A DNA stretch of 64,000 nucleotides, from positions 6,672,761 through 6,736,760 of the forward strand of contig JAJEKV010000051.1 of NCBI GenBank assembly GCA_021234155.1. The letters run 5' to 3'. Positions within the stretch are counted from its first letter, which is position 1; each line of letters opens with the position of its first letter. Shown in pieces: positions 10,774 to 22,619 of this stretch. This stretch comes from Isoetes taiwanensis (lineage: Eukaryota; Streptophyta; Lycopodiopsida; Isoetales; Isoetaceae). Below the pieces are notes generated by a model. The model was not told the origin of the DNA. It saw only the letters and a list, made by a program, of their open reading frames with translations, and did no database searches. Made by a program: the position numbers and the translations under genes.

Positions 10774-12226
10774 TCAAGGCCTAAAGCATGCATGTATGCG
10801 GGCTCACACCTCTGTTTCCTCTGCTCACATCATCAATTGTTAAGTGGGTTTAATTATTACATGATCCCTGAATAAGGTACTGAGCTAACACCCATACAGC
10901 TAGTCTCCGGATGCTAAGAGAATGGTGGGATGGACCTAAATTGATAGTCAGGCTAGCTGTTTAGTTAGTTTGATTTGTTAAATTATTATAGATATTTCCT
11001 TTATATTGGTTTGACTAGTATTTGCTTTGTCTTTGTGTCAGTCTACTATATGTAGTTGCAAGTTGTATTAACATGTGACATGATTGTACATATAGGATGA
11101 ATTTGACATAGCAGTGGTAGTGCCTATATGCCAGTAGCAAGATTGATTGCTCTAGCTATGTACTCCAAACAATTTTTTGCTGCCTCAAAAATCTGATGAT
11201 AGATGATACTCAAAAAAAGGAGCAATGAATTGAGAATGAATACTCAGTTGTATTCCATATGGGTTTCAGTAAATGGCTCATGCAGATTCCTGTTATCAAC
11301 AAATGCACGGATGTGAAATTAATGGAACACATCAGTGAGATATATGAATCCCTATCATAAAAGATCTCAAATGGATAACTGAAGAGGATGCAGCTTAAAC
11401 AGTTTTGTGTTGGGCTGGCAGCCTTTGAAAATGCTAACAATATCAAGCCATCTTATCCATTAGGAGAGGCACCAGTACAGAATAACAATCCTAGCAACAC
11501 TGAAACTGCGGAACAGGAAGACCCTTTTGGTAATGTTTAGACCAATCAAGAATTTTGCTTGACCCTACACAATACACATAGGTTTCCCCATATACCAGTG
11601 ATGCTCTTCACCTGCAACCAAGGCCTATGGAGGACTACAAAATTTGGGGCCTTGGACCCTATCAACTATGAAGCTTGGAAAATAATTGGTCACATCACCT
11701 TTGCACAACTTTTGGTTGCAAAAAAAGCTGCTCAAAGTATGGAGAAATTGGTCTAGAAAGAGCACATCAAACTCAACATAGATACAAGAAAAATGCCATA
11801 AGAATGAGCGTATTTGTATTAGCCAAAGGACCATATGGCATATCCCACTGAAATTAGGAACGAACTTTACCTCAAAAAAAATATAGAGGACAATGTGCCC
11901 TTACCTCAAGTGCATCTGTGAACTTATCAAAGGGAAAATAAGGAGTGTGATGACAATATGACATGGTTTGACCATGGCATTTGGTACCTATTTAACCATT
12001 TGGAGGTATTATATCCTGATTTGTCTGCTGTTGCACGCTTTGTTGCTCTTAGACCCTTGGGCTAATTTTAGAATGTGCAGACAAAGAATTGTAAATACAT
12101 CTCCAAGGATTAGTGTGGCACCTCAAGCCAAGATTATTGCCAGGAGAAACGGCCTCAATGGAGTGCATTGCAAGCCCTTGTGACATGGAGCAATCTGTGA
12201 GAACGGGAAAACCTAATACTAATGAT
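10774..12226. other. intergenic, no gene recognised
   Basis: Contains a few open stretches below 80 codons (for example plus strand 11559-11756) with no recognisable domain. AT-rich and without obvious repeats. Confidence 0.35.
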
Positions 12227-12734
12227 AATAAGGAGAAAGTGACCAGTAAAGAACTCCCCACACACATTCCCCACATATTCCGTACAAATACAACGCATTT
12301 AACTATTGAAATGACCATTAACAGACTAAACCATTGAATTAAACCCCCCAAACCCTCCAATTGTTTTTGCTGATATTCGTACAGGGCGTCCAACGGAAGG
12401 CTCGAACCGTAGGATGTCGATTTCGGGCGATCTTGGCCATCGTTTAGCAAGTTTTAGTTAACTGTCAGTTAGGAAGTGCATTATACATATTGACGTATGT
12501 ATTGGACCTCCTCGCCTCCATTGGATGCCCTGTGCGAATATCAACAAAAACAATAGGGAGTTTAGGGAGTTTAATTCAATAGTTTAGTTTGTTAATGGCC
12601 ATTTCAATAGTTTAATGTGTTGTGTTTGTACAGAATATGTACGGAATGTGTGGGAAATGTACGGAATGTGTGGGAAATGTACGGAATGTGTGGGGAGTGT
12701 GTGTGGGGAGTGTGTGGGGAATGTTCTTGCAAGA
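12227..12734. mobile_element. foldback/MITE-like inverted-repeat element
   Basis: The left arm, about 12227-12402, is matched in inverted orientation by about 12490-12734, leaving a loop of under 100 bp. Paired landmarks are tccccacacac, 'aaactattgaaatggccattaac', 'aattaaac.ccc.aaac' and 'gatattcg.acagggc.tccaa.gga'. The right arm carries three tandem copies of a ~20-bp unit (TGTACGGAATGTGTGGGAA). No coding capacity. The transcript would fold into a long hairpin, so small-RNA production is possible (inference). Confidence 0.7.
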
Positions 12735-13255
12735 CGCCTTCATGATTTGGGTGCCTCCTCCTCGCTGAGTTACGAAGCATTATTGTGCCTATAGTCATTT
12801 TGCCAAGGCAATTTACATTGACATTAGTAATTTGAGTCTTGAAGATGCAAAATAAGAACAAAGGAAAAAACATTGAGAATAATAAAGGCGGGCTTGAAAA
12901 ATGGACATTCCTTCATTACGATAAAAAATCTTCTGATGTCTATTTTCGACTTTAGGTTTGTTGAAGGGACCTTATCTGATTACTTTTTTCGCAAAACAAC
13001 ACAGTTTTGCATGCCATTTCGATGGGTTTATATGGAATTCAGAGTGGAATTACAGTTACATGCCCTGCCAACAGATTATGCAGGGGCTTGACTATGCAAA
13101 CAATATAGGCATGGATTGAAAGGCTCGGAACCATACCTAATACTGTCTGCACACAAAGGATTAGCATGATTGCCGTCGCGACAAAAAACTACATGATAAA
13201 AAAACTTCGAATGTCACACACATAAGAGAGGGCTGGGGTCAAGAACAACAGACCA
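12735..13255. other. no feature seen
   Basis: No gene, repeat or RNA recognised between the foldback element and the next minisatellite. Confidence 0.3.
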
Positions 13256-13503
13256 AGATACTATGCATTCATGTCTAAGAACTCGCATGCACCAAACCAA
13301 ACCAATGGTTTACAGAAGATATTATGCATGCATGTCCAAGAACACACATGCACCAAACCAAATCAATGGTTCACAGAAGATACTATGTATGCATGTCCAA
13401 GAACAGGCATGCACCAAACCAAACCAATGGTTCACAGAAGATACTATGCATGCATGTCCAAGAACACGCATGCACCAAACCAAACCAAACCAATGGTTCA
13501 CAG
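13256..13503. repeat. minisatellite, four ~61-bp units
   Basis: Four units with landmarks 'agatactatgcatgcatgtc', 'caagaacacgcatgcacc', 'aaaccaaaccaatggttcac'. The last unit has an extra CAAAC. The repeats create overlapping open frames on both strands (13263-13906 and reverse) that should not be read as genes. A shorter duplication (AAAGCACAATCATGT) follows at 13540-13588. Confidence 0.9.
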
Positions 13504-14162
13504 GGCGCGCTCTGGAAATACCATACGCACACGCAAATACAAAGCACAATCATGTGAAGCCACGCGTAAATATAAAGCACAATCATGTAAAAAGTTTACG
13601 TTTATATATTTGTGGTTGAAACTGTGTATAAATGCTAGTTTTTGTGACAAACAGACTCTTACCTTTTTGCACTCTCACATACAGTTGCCACTTAGTCAAA
13701 AATTATGTTTGTTTAGATTGAGTCATTTTGTGTCTAATCATAGTTGTATAGGTGTATTAATAAAAATTGCCTTGAAAAAAGTCATATGGTCAATAGGATT
13801 GCTAAAACCAGAAGAAAATAGTCCATTGCACATTCCTATCCAAAACCTTAGACAAAGTCTGCATGCCCAAACTCTTTTCAAAGGTGTTCACTTGCAGATT
13901 AGGTGATATTGGCATTGATATTATGAATGACACTATATTCGAATGGAGATACACAGTGAGCCTTAGAGACATCTGTTACCAAGGGGGTTTCACATAGCTA
14001 TTCCGTATAAAAGGAGTGCATGGGCTGGACAGGGTTTTTTTGGGGTTCAAAATCCATGTATACCCACGAGACCATTTACATTTTGAGCTTAGACATGGCA
14101 TATAGTGAAAGGAGGACCCTGGCATCTTATTTCTAGCAAAAGTAATCTTACGGTGAAGCATT
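13504..14162. other. intergenic, no gene recognised
   Basis: AT-rich; nothing beyond the short AAAGCACAATCATGT duplication at its start can be supported. Confidence 0.3.
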
Positions 14163-14563
14163 TCACATACAAACCATTAATACAAACCATTATATCCAAC
14201 ATTTTAAAATTAAATCCCCCCTGAAACCCCCTTTGGTTTGGGTTATTCACACGGGGGATGACTCTGGGCATCGAGAGATGGGCATATTTACTCAATATTC
14301 CTTGATGTAGACCGTAGATAGCGATCCTCGTTTGTGGGGTATTCTTATACGAATTCTGATATACTGTATAACAAGGTTTATGAAATACTATAAGGTTTGA
14401 GGCAATGTACTAAATGGTGTTGATTTTATACGTATTATATGATTTTAGGGGCTCTCGCTGCCCTACGTCACCCCCGTGTGAATATGCACCCAAACCAAAG
14501 GGGGTCTCAAAGGGAATTTAATTTTAAAGTGTTGGACGTAATGGCTTGTATTAATTCAAACAA
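14163..14563. mobile_element. foldback MITE, family F, copy 1
   Basis: Inverted arms of roughly 100 bp: left about 14163-14285 and right about 14450-14563, sharing 'ccaacatttTaaaattaaat', 'ccccctttggtttgggt' and 'attcacacgggggtgac' in opposite orientation. The central ~165 bp includes 'tttgtggggtattc' and 'atgaaatactataaggttt'. The same arms and related centre recur at 57715-58290. No open frame, so non-autonomous. Confidence 0.75.
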
Positions 14564-14665
14564 GGTGCTGCGCACGGAGGGTTGCCCTCTATGGTCGGAG
14601 GGTGAAATGGGTTAAATCATAGTTCAAAGTTATGTTTTGACAATCAATTCAAATTGCTAATTCTA
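14561..14665 (+). repeat. dispersed repeat family B, copy 1
   Basis: Begins CAAGGTGCTGCGCACGGAGG, then GTTGCCCTC, a 'ggtcggagggt' block, 'aaatcatagttcaaagt.atgtttt.acaatcaa'. The same sequence occurs at 34947-35045 (same strand) and 44860-44949 (opposite strand), and its first 30 bases at 20233-20262. GTGCGCAGCAC within it is a short palindrome. Confidence 0.7.
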
Positions 14666-15904
14666 GACAATAGAATACTTGATACCATGACTTTATTGGA
14701 ATTAGCCTGAAGAAATCTTTGGTGCTCGGCATGGAAGAAGTATTACAGAAGCATAAGGACAAGTGTAATAGAGCAGAAAATGGAAGTACATGTTTTGTTA
14801 GCATAGAAATGAGAGAACTCCTTGAAGACCTTTGATCGGTTTTTTGTCACGGAGAGCTTCAAACATCTGAGGAGCAGGTTTTGTAGAGGAATGAAACATT
14901 AATGCATAGCCTAACTCCAAACGTCGTAATGTCAGCATTTCCCACTACTCACAATATTTTAAGCTATAGGTCTCCATCTAGCATCGTTGAACGAGTCACA
15001 TCACGTGAATGTATTAGATAAGGAAATAAACATTCGACATGGAGCATTTCTATATGATGTGGAGCTACGTATCTTCACTTGGATATTTGGATATATTCCA
15101 TACATGTTTGAATTGGAACCAAATTATTAGGGTCACAAATGGCATATAACAGATTGTGCAAGTTGAAATTGTAGTAACATACATGATCCAATCAAATACT
15201 ACTTGCACATGACCTGACTGTCACTATCAAGCCGAGTATATGAACATATGTATAATCGTCATCGAATGGCTATGACAACTGTATAGATCCTGTACAAACG
15301 ACCATCATCCCAATGCTAACATAGCATTTTGCATACTTGGGTCGAGTTTCTCTACGTTCAATCATCAATGTTTGAGTCGAGTTTCAAACCTAGCACCTAT
15401 ATATTCTCATGGCCTCATATGAAGATCATGCATGATAACGACCATGCATATTCACCAAACTGGCACTCCTCCAAGGTGGCATTCATGTATACTCGCCAAG
15501 TGGCAGTCCTGCAAACATTTAAATTATGCATTAGACAATATAATCTTGTTTGTATAAGGGCTGGTCGAAGCCATACAAAACCATTCTAGTTCAATGCTAG
15601 CTTTAGACTCCCATGTCCAGTTCTTGCGCTTGCACCTGTGCCCTTCATGACCTACAAATATTAAAAAAATAACTAGTTTTAGCATATTTTGGAGTACCTA
15701 TACTCGTTGTTCTTTGTTCTATCTCTTAAACTGTAGGGTCCGAGAAATTATGTTCTTTTCGAGTATTATATTTATGATTTGCTTGTGCCTTGGCTTCTTA
15801 AAAACACAAAAGTGTCAATATATTTTGGGATGACATTAGTCCAAGTGTGAAGGGAGTATTATTTATATTTTAGGATGATATTTGTCTTAGGTGTGAGGGG
15901 AATA
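14666..15904. other. intergenic, no gene recognised
   Basis: No domain-bearing open frame and no clear repeat. Confidence 0.3.
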
Positions 15905-16175
15905 TTATTTATTGGCAAATGGCGGCTGTAATGCATATGCTAGAACGTCAAATTCGGCTTGGTATTTAAGGATGAATTTAATCTTCTTTTATTCATGACA
16001 AATGGTCGAAGGGATATAATTTATGGGCAAATGGCAGAGGTAAGCATATGCTAAAAGCTCAAGTTTGACTTGCTATTTTAGGGATGCATTTAATCTTTTA
16101 TAATTCATTGCAAATGATGGAGGTAACACATGTTAAAAGTCAAGATTTTGACTTTACATTTTTGGAATTCGTTTA
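15905..16175. repeat. three diverged ~100-bp tandem units
   Basis: Units start 'ttattggcaaatggcggctg', 'ttatgggcaaatggcagagg' and 'aaatgatggaggtaacacat'. Each continues with a 'catatgctaaaa..tcaa' block and a 'ggatg.atttaatctt' block. Non-coding. From 16176 to 16532 a 73-codon minus-strand open frame (16212-16433) has no recognised domain. Confidence 0.6.
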
Positions 16176-16532
16176 TTTTTTTACTTGAAGCATGCTTCTT
16201 CTAGTTGGACACTAGTACAATTCAAGAATCATCCAAAGGAAGCTTAAACTATAATTCCAATCATTAGCCAAAAATAATTTAGACTCTTTCAAATTGAAGT
16301 ACTCATGTGATGAGTCTAAGTGAGGCAAACTAGTAGACACATCTTCCTTACTTGATGTCTTTCCACCTGCTGCCCTTTTCCTAATTAATTTTGCAATGCC
16401 TTCTTGCACATCAGTATGAAGACGTGGAAGCATTGGCGCATTAAAAAATCCTCATCACCTATAAGAATAAAACATAGAGGCAAGAAAAAGTCAAGGCATA
16501 CATCGTGAAATAAATGAAGATTTGCTTTTGAA

Positions 16533-16662
16533 TTTTTGGGTTGCCCCTAGGGGGGCAAACCCTCGTTTATGTGGGTATGTGGGCATATTCAAGTATATGC
16601 TGGCATATACCTAGCATATGCTGATGACTGCTAAAAACTGGCTGCTGCCTGTAAATGGTCGG
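16533..16662 (+). repeat. terminal repeat (family T), left end of element I
   Basis: TTTTTGGGTTGCCCC, then a mirror block GGGGGGCAAACCC that folds back on it, CTCGTTTATGTGGG, a run of motifs (GTATATGC, GGCATATACC, GCATATGC), then GATGACTGCTAAAAAC and CTGTAAATG. Other long copies: 31296-31430 (+), 22620-22747 (-), 43410-43549 (-). Confidence 0.8.
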
Positions 16663-17750
16663 TCATCCAGCCCCATTATCAGCCTGCTACACAAACGCTA
16701 TCCGCCGGACTTGGCTATGGCTTCTGCACCTCGGATTCCGCCCTCCCTTCCGCGCCTTCCGTCAGGGTTCTGGCGATTCTCATCTTTATGTTGCCTTCTG
16801 AACGTTTACAGAGGAGAAACAATGTTAGCTCCTTTCAAGGCATTGTTTTCAAATTTTTATGCCAAGGAAACTTTGGCTACCAGGGAGGAGTTGCAACCGT
16901 TTATGAACTTCTGTTCTAAAATAACAGCTATAGATCATATTGTTGTGATGAAAGTAACGTTTTTGTCACTAACAATATTGGCAATATGGCACATATGTTG
17001 GCAGGTCGCAGGTAATTCTCCTTCTTTTCTATTATTTCTTGCAATATAAAAACAACTGTTAGGGATTTTATTCTCATTTCACGGTTCTCTGGGCACAAAC
17101 AAATAATACGCCTAAATCTAATGATACTTTGCTCACTGTTTCTTTCTAGACAGGGAATAAGTTGGAGCCAGTCTGCACTTAAAGTTAAGGCGTTTGACAA
17201 AGGATTTATGGGTGAACCGAATGAAGTGAAGCCAGGAGGAGGTGAGTTCCATAAGAGCCATGTTGGCTTGTTCTGTCAAAAGCAAATAGCCGCTTAGTCT
17301 AGCATATGAAGATGGTGGTCTTCATGCAGCATATGAAGAGCATGCTCCATATGAAAAGCATGCCCCAGAACCAGCTTATGTGAAGATGCCAGCAGCAGCT
17401 ATAGAGGCAGATAATCAGTTCCAAGTTTCTAGTGAGTATATGCCAATGAGTTTTTCTATGTTGTCCTGGCTTATCCATTTTCACATTTCAATTTGTCTCT
17501 CAGATTGCAAGCCTAAATTTTGCTGAAGATAGAAGGACAACATGGGCCAGGTATGTTGGTATACAGAGCAACTTCTTTTGCCCCCTTCCTTTAGTTGTTC
17601 CTGTTTCCATATAATTTAAGGCTATCTGTAGGAAGCTGAAGAAGGTTTGCAAAGAGAAACGAATGCCAGAAATATATGATATCGTTGAGCAACGACTAGT
17701 TGTACACAAGAGCAATGCACATTACTTTCCCCGTGATTGTAGCGAGTAAA
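16618..17750 (+). pseudogene. fragment of unknown intron-containing gene
   Basis: Begins just inside the terminal repeat. A possible first exon (ATG about 16717, MASAPRIPPSLPRLPSG) is rich in Ser/Pro/Arg like an organellar transit peptide. Later exon-like blocks with plausible splice sites: about 17160-17241 (ALKVKAFDKGFMGEPNEVK, then gtgagt), about 17306-17430 (His/Tyr/Ala/Pro-rich), about 17505-17553 (IASLNFAEDRRTTWA, then gtatgt), and about 17632-17748 (KLKKVCKEKRMPEIYDIVEQ, stop). I do not recognise the protein. No single uninterrupted model could be built. Confidence 0.35.
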
Positions 17751-17984
17751 GAGAGATCTTAAACTTGCTTGGCACCGCATACTTTGATTATGCAAATTGG
17801 CGTTGCCGATTCGTGAGCGACTCATTTGGCTATTGACAACTTGCGGATGCCTAGTCGAAGCAAACCAAGTGCTAGATAATGCACTTGAAGTGAATGTTCT
17901 ATCATTGGGTGCTCTAATTTCAAATAAGATGGCAACCGGGTGGAGGCCCTAACCGCTCTTGATCCGCATAATACTGATTGCTAC

Positions 17985-19532
17985 AATTAGGTATGAAGTG
18001 TGATAGATCTATTTATATTGCTGCCATTAAAGCATGCACATTGATATTGGCCCTTGAGCGGGGTAGACCGATCCATGTACGTTATTATCAACAACTCTCT
18101 TCCTTGTGATATGTTTTTGGGAACCAATTTCTTTGGATATGTATGCAAAATGTGGAACCTTAGAGGAGGCGTGCCATGTTTTTGATAACTTGTCGAATAG
18201 AGATGTAGTATCATGGGACGACTTTGATCATTGGATATACACAACATGCTAAAAGCGAAATTGCTCTCCACTGTTTTGAAGAAATGCAGCATCAAGACAT
18301 AGCACCAAATGCTGCATCATATTTGAGCATTCTGAAGGCATGTTCTAGCATTGGAGCATTCTTAAGGATGTGTCCAGAATGATGAAAACATTCTTGCTGT
18401 CCAAATTTTTGAAAGGATGCAGAACAATGGGGTAAAACCAAACCGGGTTACATTCTTGGGTATTTTGAAAGCTTATGGAAACATTGGCGATATAGTCCAT
18501 GGCAGGAGAATTCATGTGCAGATAATTGGTAATGACCTGCAGCTTGATATTGCTGTCCTGAACACCCTTGTTGACATGTATGCCAAGTGTATGGCATTGA
18601 CTAAGCATAAATTGTTTGACAAAATGGCAACCCGGGATGTGGTATCATGGGGTGCAATGCTTTGTGGTTATGCCCAAACATGATGGAGGAGATATTGTCT
18701 TAAAATGCTTTAACCAGATGCAGAATGAACGCATAAGACCTAACAAGGTCATATTTCTCAGTCTTTTGAAAGCATGTGGTAGAATAGGATCCCTGAAATG
18801 CATCAGCAGATTATTGTAAATGGGTTTAAGTTAGACATTGCAGTGGGGAATACCATTCTTGATGTGTGTGCTAAATTACTTTGATAAAATGCCAAATCTA
18901 GCCATAAAACCAAATAAAGTGACCTTGTGTATCTTGAAAGCATCCTGTAATATTTGGGACATAAAACAGACAACGAAGATAGATGACCAGATCATCAAAT
19001 CTGGGATGCTCGTGGATGTAGCCCTTGGAAGCGCTTTGATTGATGCATATGCTATATGTGGGAGCTTAGAGCATGCGCACAAAGTTTTTGACAAAAGCTA
19101 TGACGAAATGTAGTGTCATGGAATGCCATTATTTCAGCATTTCTGCAACACAATAGATCTGATGTCGTGCTAGAGTACTTGAAGAAGATGCAGGAGATTA
19201 ACTTAGAACCAGATAAAGTCACATTTTTGGGCATTTTGAAAGCATGTAGTAACGATGGAGCTATTGGTCAAGGCAGATACGTCCATAATAAGATCAAGCA
19301 AAGCGGTATAGAGCTAGATATAGTTGTAGTTAATGCCATAACAGATATGTATTCAAAGTGTGGGAGCATGACGGAAGCATGCAAAGTCTTTAACAAACTA
19401 CCAAACCGGGATGTAGTAATATGGGGCGCAATTATTGATGGGTATGGTCGGGTTGGTAATGCAGCATTGGCTTTCCAGTACTTCTATGAGATGCAGCAAA
19501 CATGTGTATGTGAACGGTTCAGGATTATCTAA
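17985..19532 (+). pseudogene. PLS-type pentatricopeptide repeat gene, decayed
   Basis: Repeated PPR signatures spread over all three frames: 'IAAIKACTLILALERGRPIH', 'MDMYAKCGTLEEACHVFD', 'NRDVVSW', 'GVKPNRVTFLGILKA', 'NTLVDMYAKC', 'RDVVSWGAML', 'NLEPDKVTFLGILKAC', 'ITDMYSKCGSMTEACKVF', 'RDVVIWGAIIDGYGRVG'. These are the 35-residue helical-repeat units of organellar RNA-binding proteins. Several frameshifts and a deletion in one repeat break the frame; the longest intact stretch is 139 codons (19113-19532). No E or DYW domain was seen at the 3' end. Confidence 0.85.
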
Positions 19533-19846
19533 GAAGGACCATTATGATTTTTGTGCAAATCTCCGATAATGGAGGTCAACTAATGGCTAGAACTAAGAAT
19601 GTATAAAAAAAGGTCCTGTGTAAATAAAGAACGAAGGGATACTATCTATACCTATAGAGAAATTGATGTTTAGATCAGCACACTTCTCGCCGAACAAAAC
19701 TTATGTGGATGAATATTTCAAGGTCCCCCCTTGAAAAGAAGGGGCAACAAGCTCTAAGGGCCTTACATAATTAAGAAGGCAAGAACCTTTAAAATAACAT
19801 GCTGTAAGGGTCGTAAATAATTGTGTATTGTGCTAGATGCACGCAA

Positions 19847-19899
19847 TTTTTGGGTTGCCCCTAGGGGGGCAAACCCTCGTTTATGTGGGTATGTGGGCA
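19847..19899 (+). repeat. terminal repeat family T, short copy
   Basis: TTTTTGGGTTGCCCCTAGG, GGGGCAAACCCTCGTTTATG, TGGGTATGTGGGCA: identical over ~50 bases to the left end of element I, then diverges into AT-rich sequence. Confidence 0.75.
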
Positions 19900-20193
19900 A
19901 TTTCAAATTTAAAAAACAAAAATAGCAATAAAAAATCGAATTCCTTGAATCTTGGAGAACCGGGCTACAGTGCGTGCATGTGTTGAGCCCCGATAAAGAA
20001 AACTAAAACACCAACGATCATTCTTGCTTCTCGTCTTTCGATATGTTCAAGGTTTGAATGGAACCAATGGATTGTGTTTCTTTTTCCTATTTGCAACATT
20101 CAATTTGTGAGTTATTAGCGTATTTGAATGCCTTGACTTATGAATTATGAATTGGGCATAGAAATAGCATTCCACTGATACGTTTGAGTCCAG

Positions 20194-20262
20194 TTTTTTG
20201 GGTTGCCCCTAAGGGGAAAACCCTCATCCATGTGGGCAACCCTCCGTGCGCAGCACCTTGTT
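20194..20262 (+). repeat. family T start fused to family B end
   Basis: TTTTTTGGGTTGCCCCTAAG, then AAAACCCTCATCCATGTG, then GGGCAACCCTCCGTGCGCAG and CACCTTG. The first part is the family T terminus and the last 30 bases are the family B terminus in inverse orientation. GGGTTGCCC and GGGCAACCC make this a 70-bp inverted-repeat unit, perhaps a minimal internally deleted element. Confidence 0.6.
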
Positions 20263-20571
20263 TATATAGTTTAAGCAACAAAAGAATATGGAAGATGCAA
20301 GTAATTATGTTAGATTATGAAAACATGTAGCTTGCCCTTGTCAATATCAATCAACTATCCAAGCATAATAACTCAAGTTTAATCATCAAGAATTGTTATA
20401 GAAAGTTTTGATAAACTTTTGTCCTCTTGCAGGATGTTTAGCTATTTTCGTATTTTAAAAAAGGATATCAACTCATATTCATATCATTCATCATTGCTAA
20501 GCATGCTTCAGAAGGTATTATAAAATTTTATTTTGCTCGCATGCTACCATAAAAGTAGACTAATACCTTCA

Positions 20572-21520
20572 TATCCTCCACAAAGGATGGGGAACCTCCA
20601 ATTGACATAAATGTTAAGAACCCAGCAACATAAGCCATGCATGCAACTCTTGCCTACAAACATGAAGAGATTTGGAGTCAATGATTCAGTTGTGACTAAG
20701 CAATGGCAGCAAATCAATCTGTTGTACTGACAAAAGAAAGCTTACTGTGGTAGATGCATATGTGGTGCCAACTCTGTAATATATGCTCCCGATACAAATG
20801 GTGAGCATGGCATAAATACCAAGACGGAGCCAGTAATAGCCCTTATCTCTTCTCATGTTCACAAATGATCTGCATGTTAAGGTCACTGCTTGGGTGGAAA
20901 AGCTTGCCCCGACCGCCACTAATTGTTTCTTTTGTTTATTCTAGTATTTTCATGGCTATTTTCGATAAAATGCCACCTAAAAAATAAAATGTCAGCAAGA
21001 ATGAAAAAGAATAGTCTTTTTAGGAATAGTTCAAAGTGTACACACACTTAAGACTTCTATGCTTACCATATTTGAAATCTCCTGAATTTTGGCGTCAGCT
21101 ATGGCTGCTGCGGTAGATGTCTGGTAAAAGCTCCCTAGAGTCTTTACTACTAGAGCGATTGCTCATCTTGCTTTCGGAGGATCCGCAGATTCAATATCTT
21201 CTTTGGTAATACCATGAACTTGAATTAGTTTGTATGAAATTTTGGTTTCTGTCATTGTATAGCAAGTAAAAATCTTTACCTAAACAAAGGAACCTTTCAT
21301 GGATTCTTTGATGGTGTCAAAATCTGAGTTAATTGCCCTCAGAAAATGGTCTGAAGGATTGCATAAAGGTGGGGTGGAAATCCGGCAAACAAAATAATCG
21401 TATGTTTAATAAACAAAGCAATGTCGATCGAATCTTTTAAGCAAATAGATTAAGTTATGAAACTTGAAATTGCACCTCGATTCGAAAGTGACTTTCACCA
21501 AAGTAGACGACCTTGAAAAA
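20572..21520 (-). pseudogene. ABCG (WBC11-like) half-transporter fragment
   Basis: Minus-strand exon pieces in order: VYFGES block (about 21505), [18 protein letters not shown] then [10 protein letters not shown] (about 21290-21385), AIADAKIQEISNM then gtaagc (about 21065-21140), SFVNMRRDKGYYWLRLGIYA then ICIGSIYYRVGTTY (about 20750-20915), and [19 protein letters not shown] then gtatta (about 20570-20655). These match the linker and first transmembrane segments of plant ABCG11-type cuticular lipid exporters. ATP-binding motifs upstream and the rest of the membrane domain downstream are missing, so it is a fragment with introns kept. Confidence 0.8.
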
Positions 21521-22295
21521 GGGGCTTAAGATAGGGTAATTCCATTATCAAAATAACGGACTCAGTGCTGTTATTCTCAAATGCAGCATCAGCTCAAATG
21601 CCAACACCGATGCATTAAGAGTTCCATCGTCCCAATCCACGCCATTCTTGTGCATATACAGTTAAAACTAGCAATTAACAAAGAAAAAAGCAAAAACGTA
21701 TTGACTTGCAATTGGAAATTGGCGTGCCACTTATTTTTTACACACGAGAATGAGATAGTAATGGGCTTGAGAAGATTAAGCAAAGCGTGACTGCAGAGTA
21801 AATCTTGATCGAGCAATGCGAGGCGTGTATTGTGCATTCATTGATCTACAAATATATCTACTTTACAGGTCTCATAAAACCCGGATGATCAAGCTGAACC
21901 ACGGATCTAGAGCAAGACCAAGGATTTAAAAATACTAGCATCCTCTAGAATGTCTTTGAAGTGGAGCGAGGAATGCCGAATGAAAGATGTGTGTTACATC
22001 ACACAGAACTTCTATCAACACATATTTGGAGGACGGTTTGCTTTTCCCTATGGAAACAATATATGCCAAAAACCTAAACTCAACTCAATGTCAAAGCCTA
22101 ATGATAAAAAGCCGAGTGGCGAGAATTCCTTTGTTTTATTTCATGTGATGCAACACCGACTTTCTTTGAGGAGTTTTACTATACACCGTGTTTAATTTGA
22201 ACTGGAAAATTTGGAACCTTGCATTTTGACCGGTTGCATTTCCAGATGTATGTGTTATGCAAATAATGCCGTTTATGTTAAAGAAGTGACTACCA

Positions 22296-22538
22296 TCATA
22301 AGTTAGAAGAAGAAGGAATTAGATATAACACATGACGTTGACCTAACACCGATGCAAGATGAGCCAAGTATACTGGAATGACAACGTAATCAAGAAAACT
22401 GGGATGATTATGACCACCCGGAACCCATTGCAAAGAAGCAAAATCTTGCAATTTCTGAGAGAAAAGCTCACTAGCTATGTTTCGGGTCATAAAAAGCAAT
22501 TTCTTAACCTCTGCATAGTCTGTCTTTTTGGCCGCCAT
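22296..22538 (-). pseudogene. possible first exon of unknown gene
   Basis: Minus-strand open stretch from ATG at 22538 (MAAKKTDYAEVKKLL...), starting ~80 bp inside the right terminal repeat and reading away from it. It has no similarity I can name and is not part of the ABCG protein. Its position mirrors the other gene starts next to this repeat family. Confidence 0.3.
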
Positions 22539-22619
22539 AGCTAGAGCTTTTGATGCTTTTTCGCTTCAACAGGTTAGCCGGTTTCCAAATAGCTGCACAG
22601 CAACAACAGCGGCCACCGC

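Noticed and set aside
13263-13906. 211-codon plus-strand frame
   Set aside because: First two thirds are the 61-bp minisatellite; the rest has no domain or conservation evidence.
20233-20262. Family B end as a Helitron 3' terminus (GTGCGCAGCAC hairpin near the end)
   Set aside because: The final bases are CTTG, not CTRR, and the same end occurs with inverted repeats.
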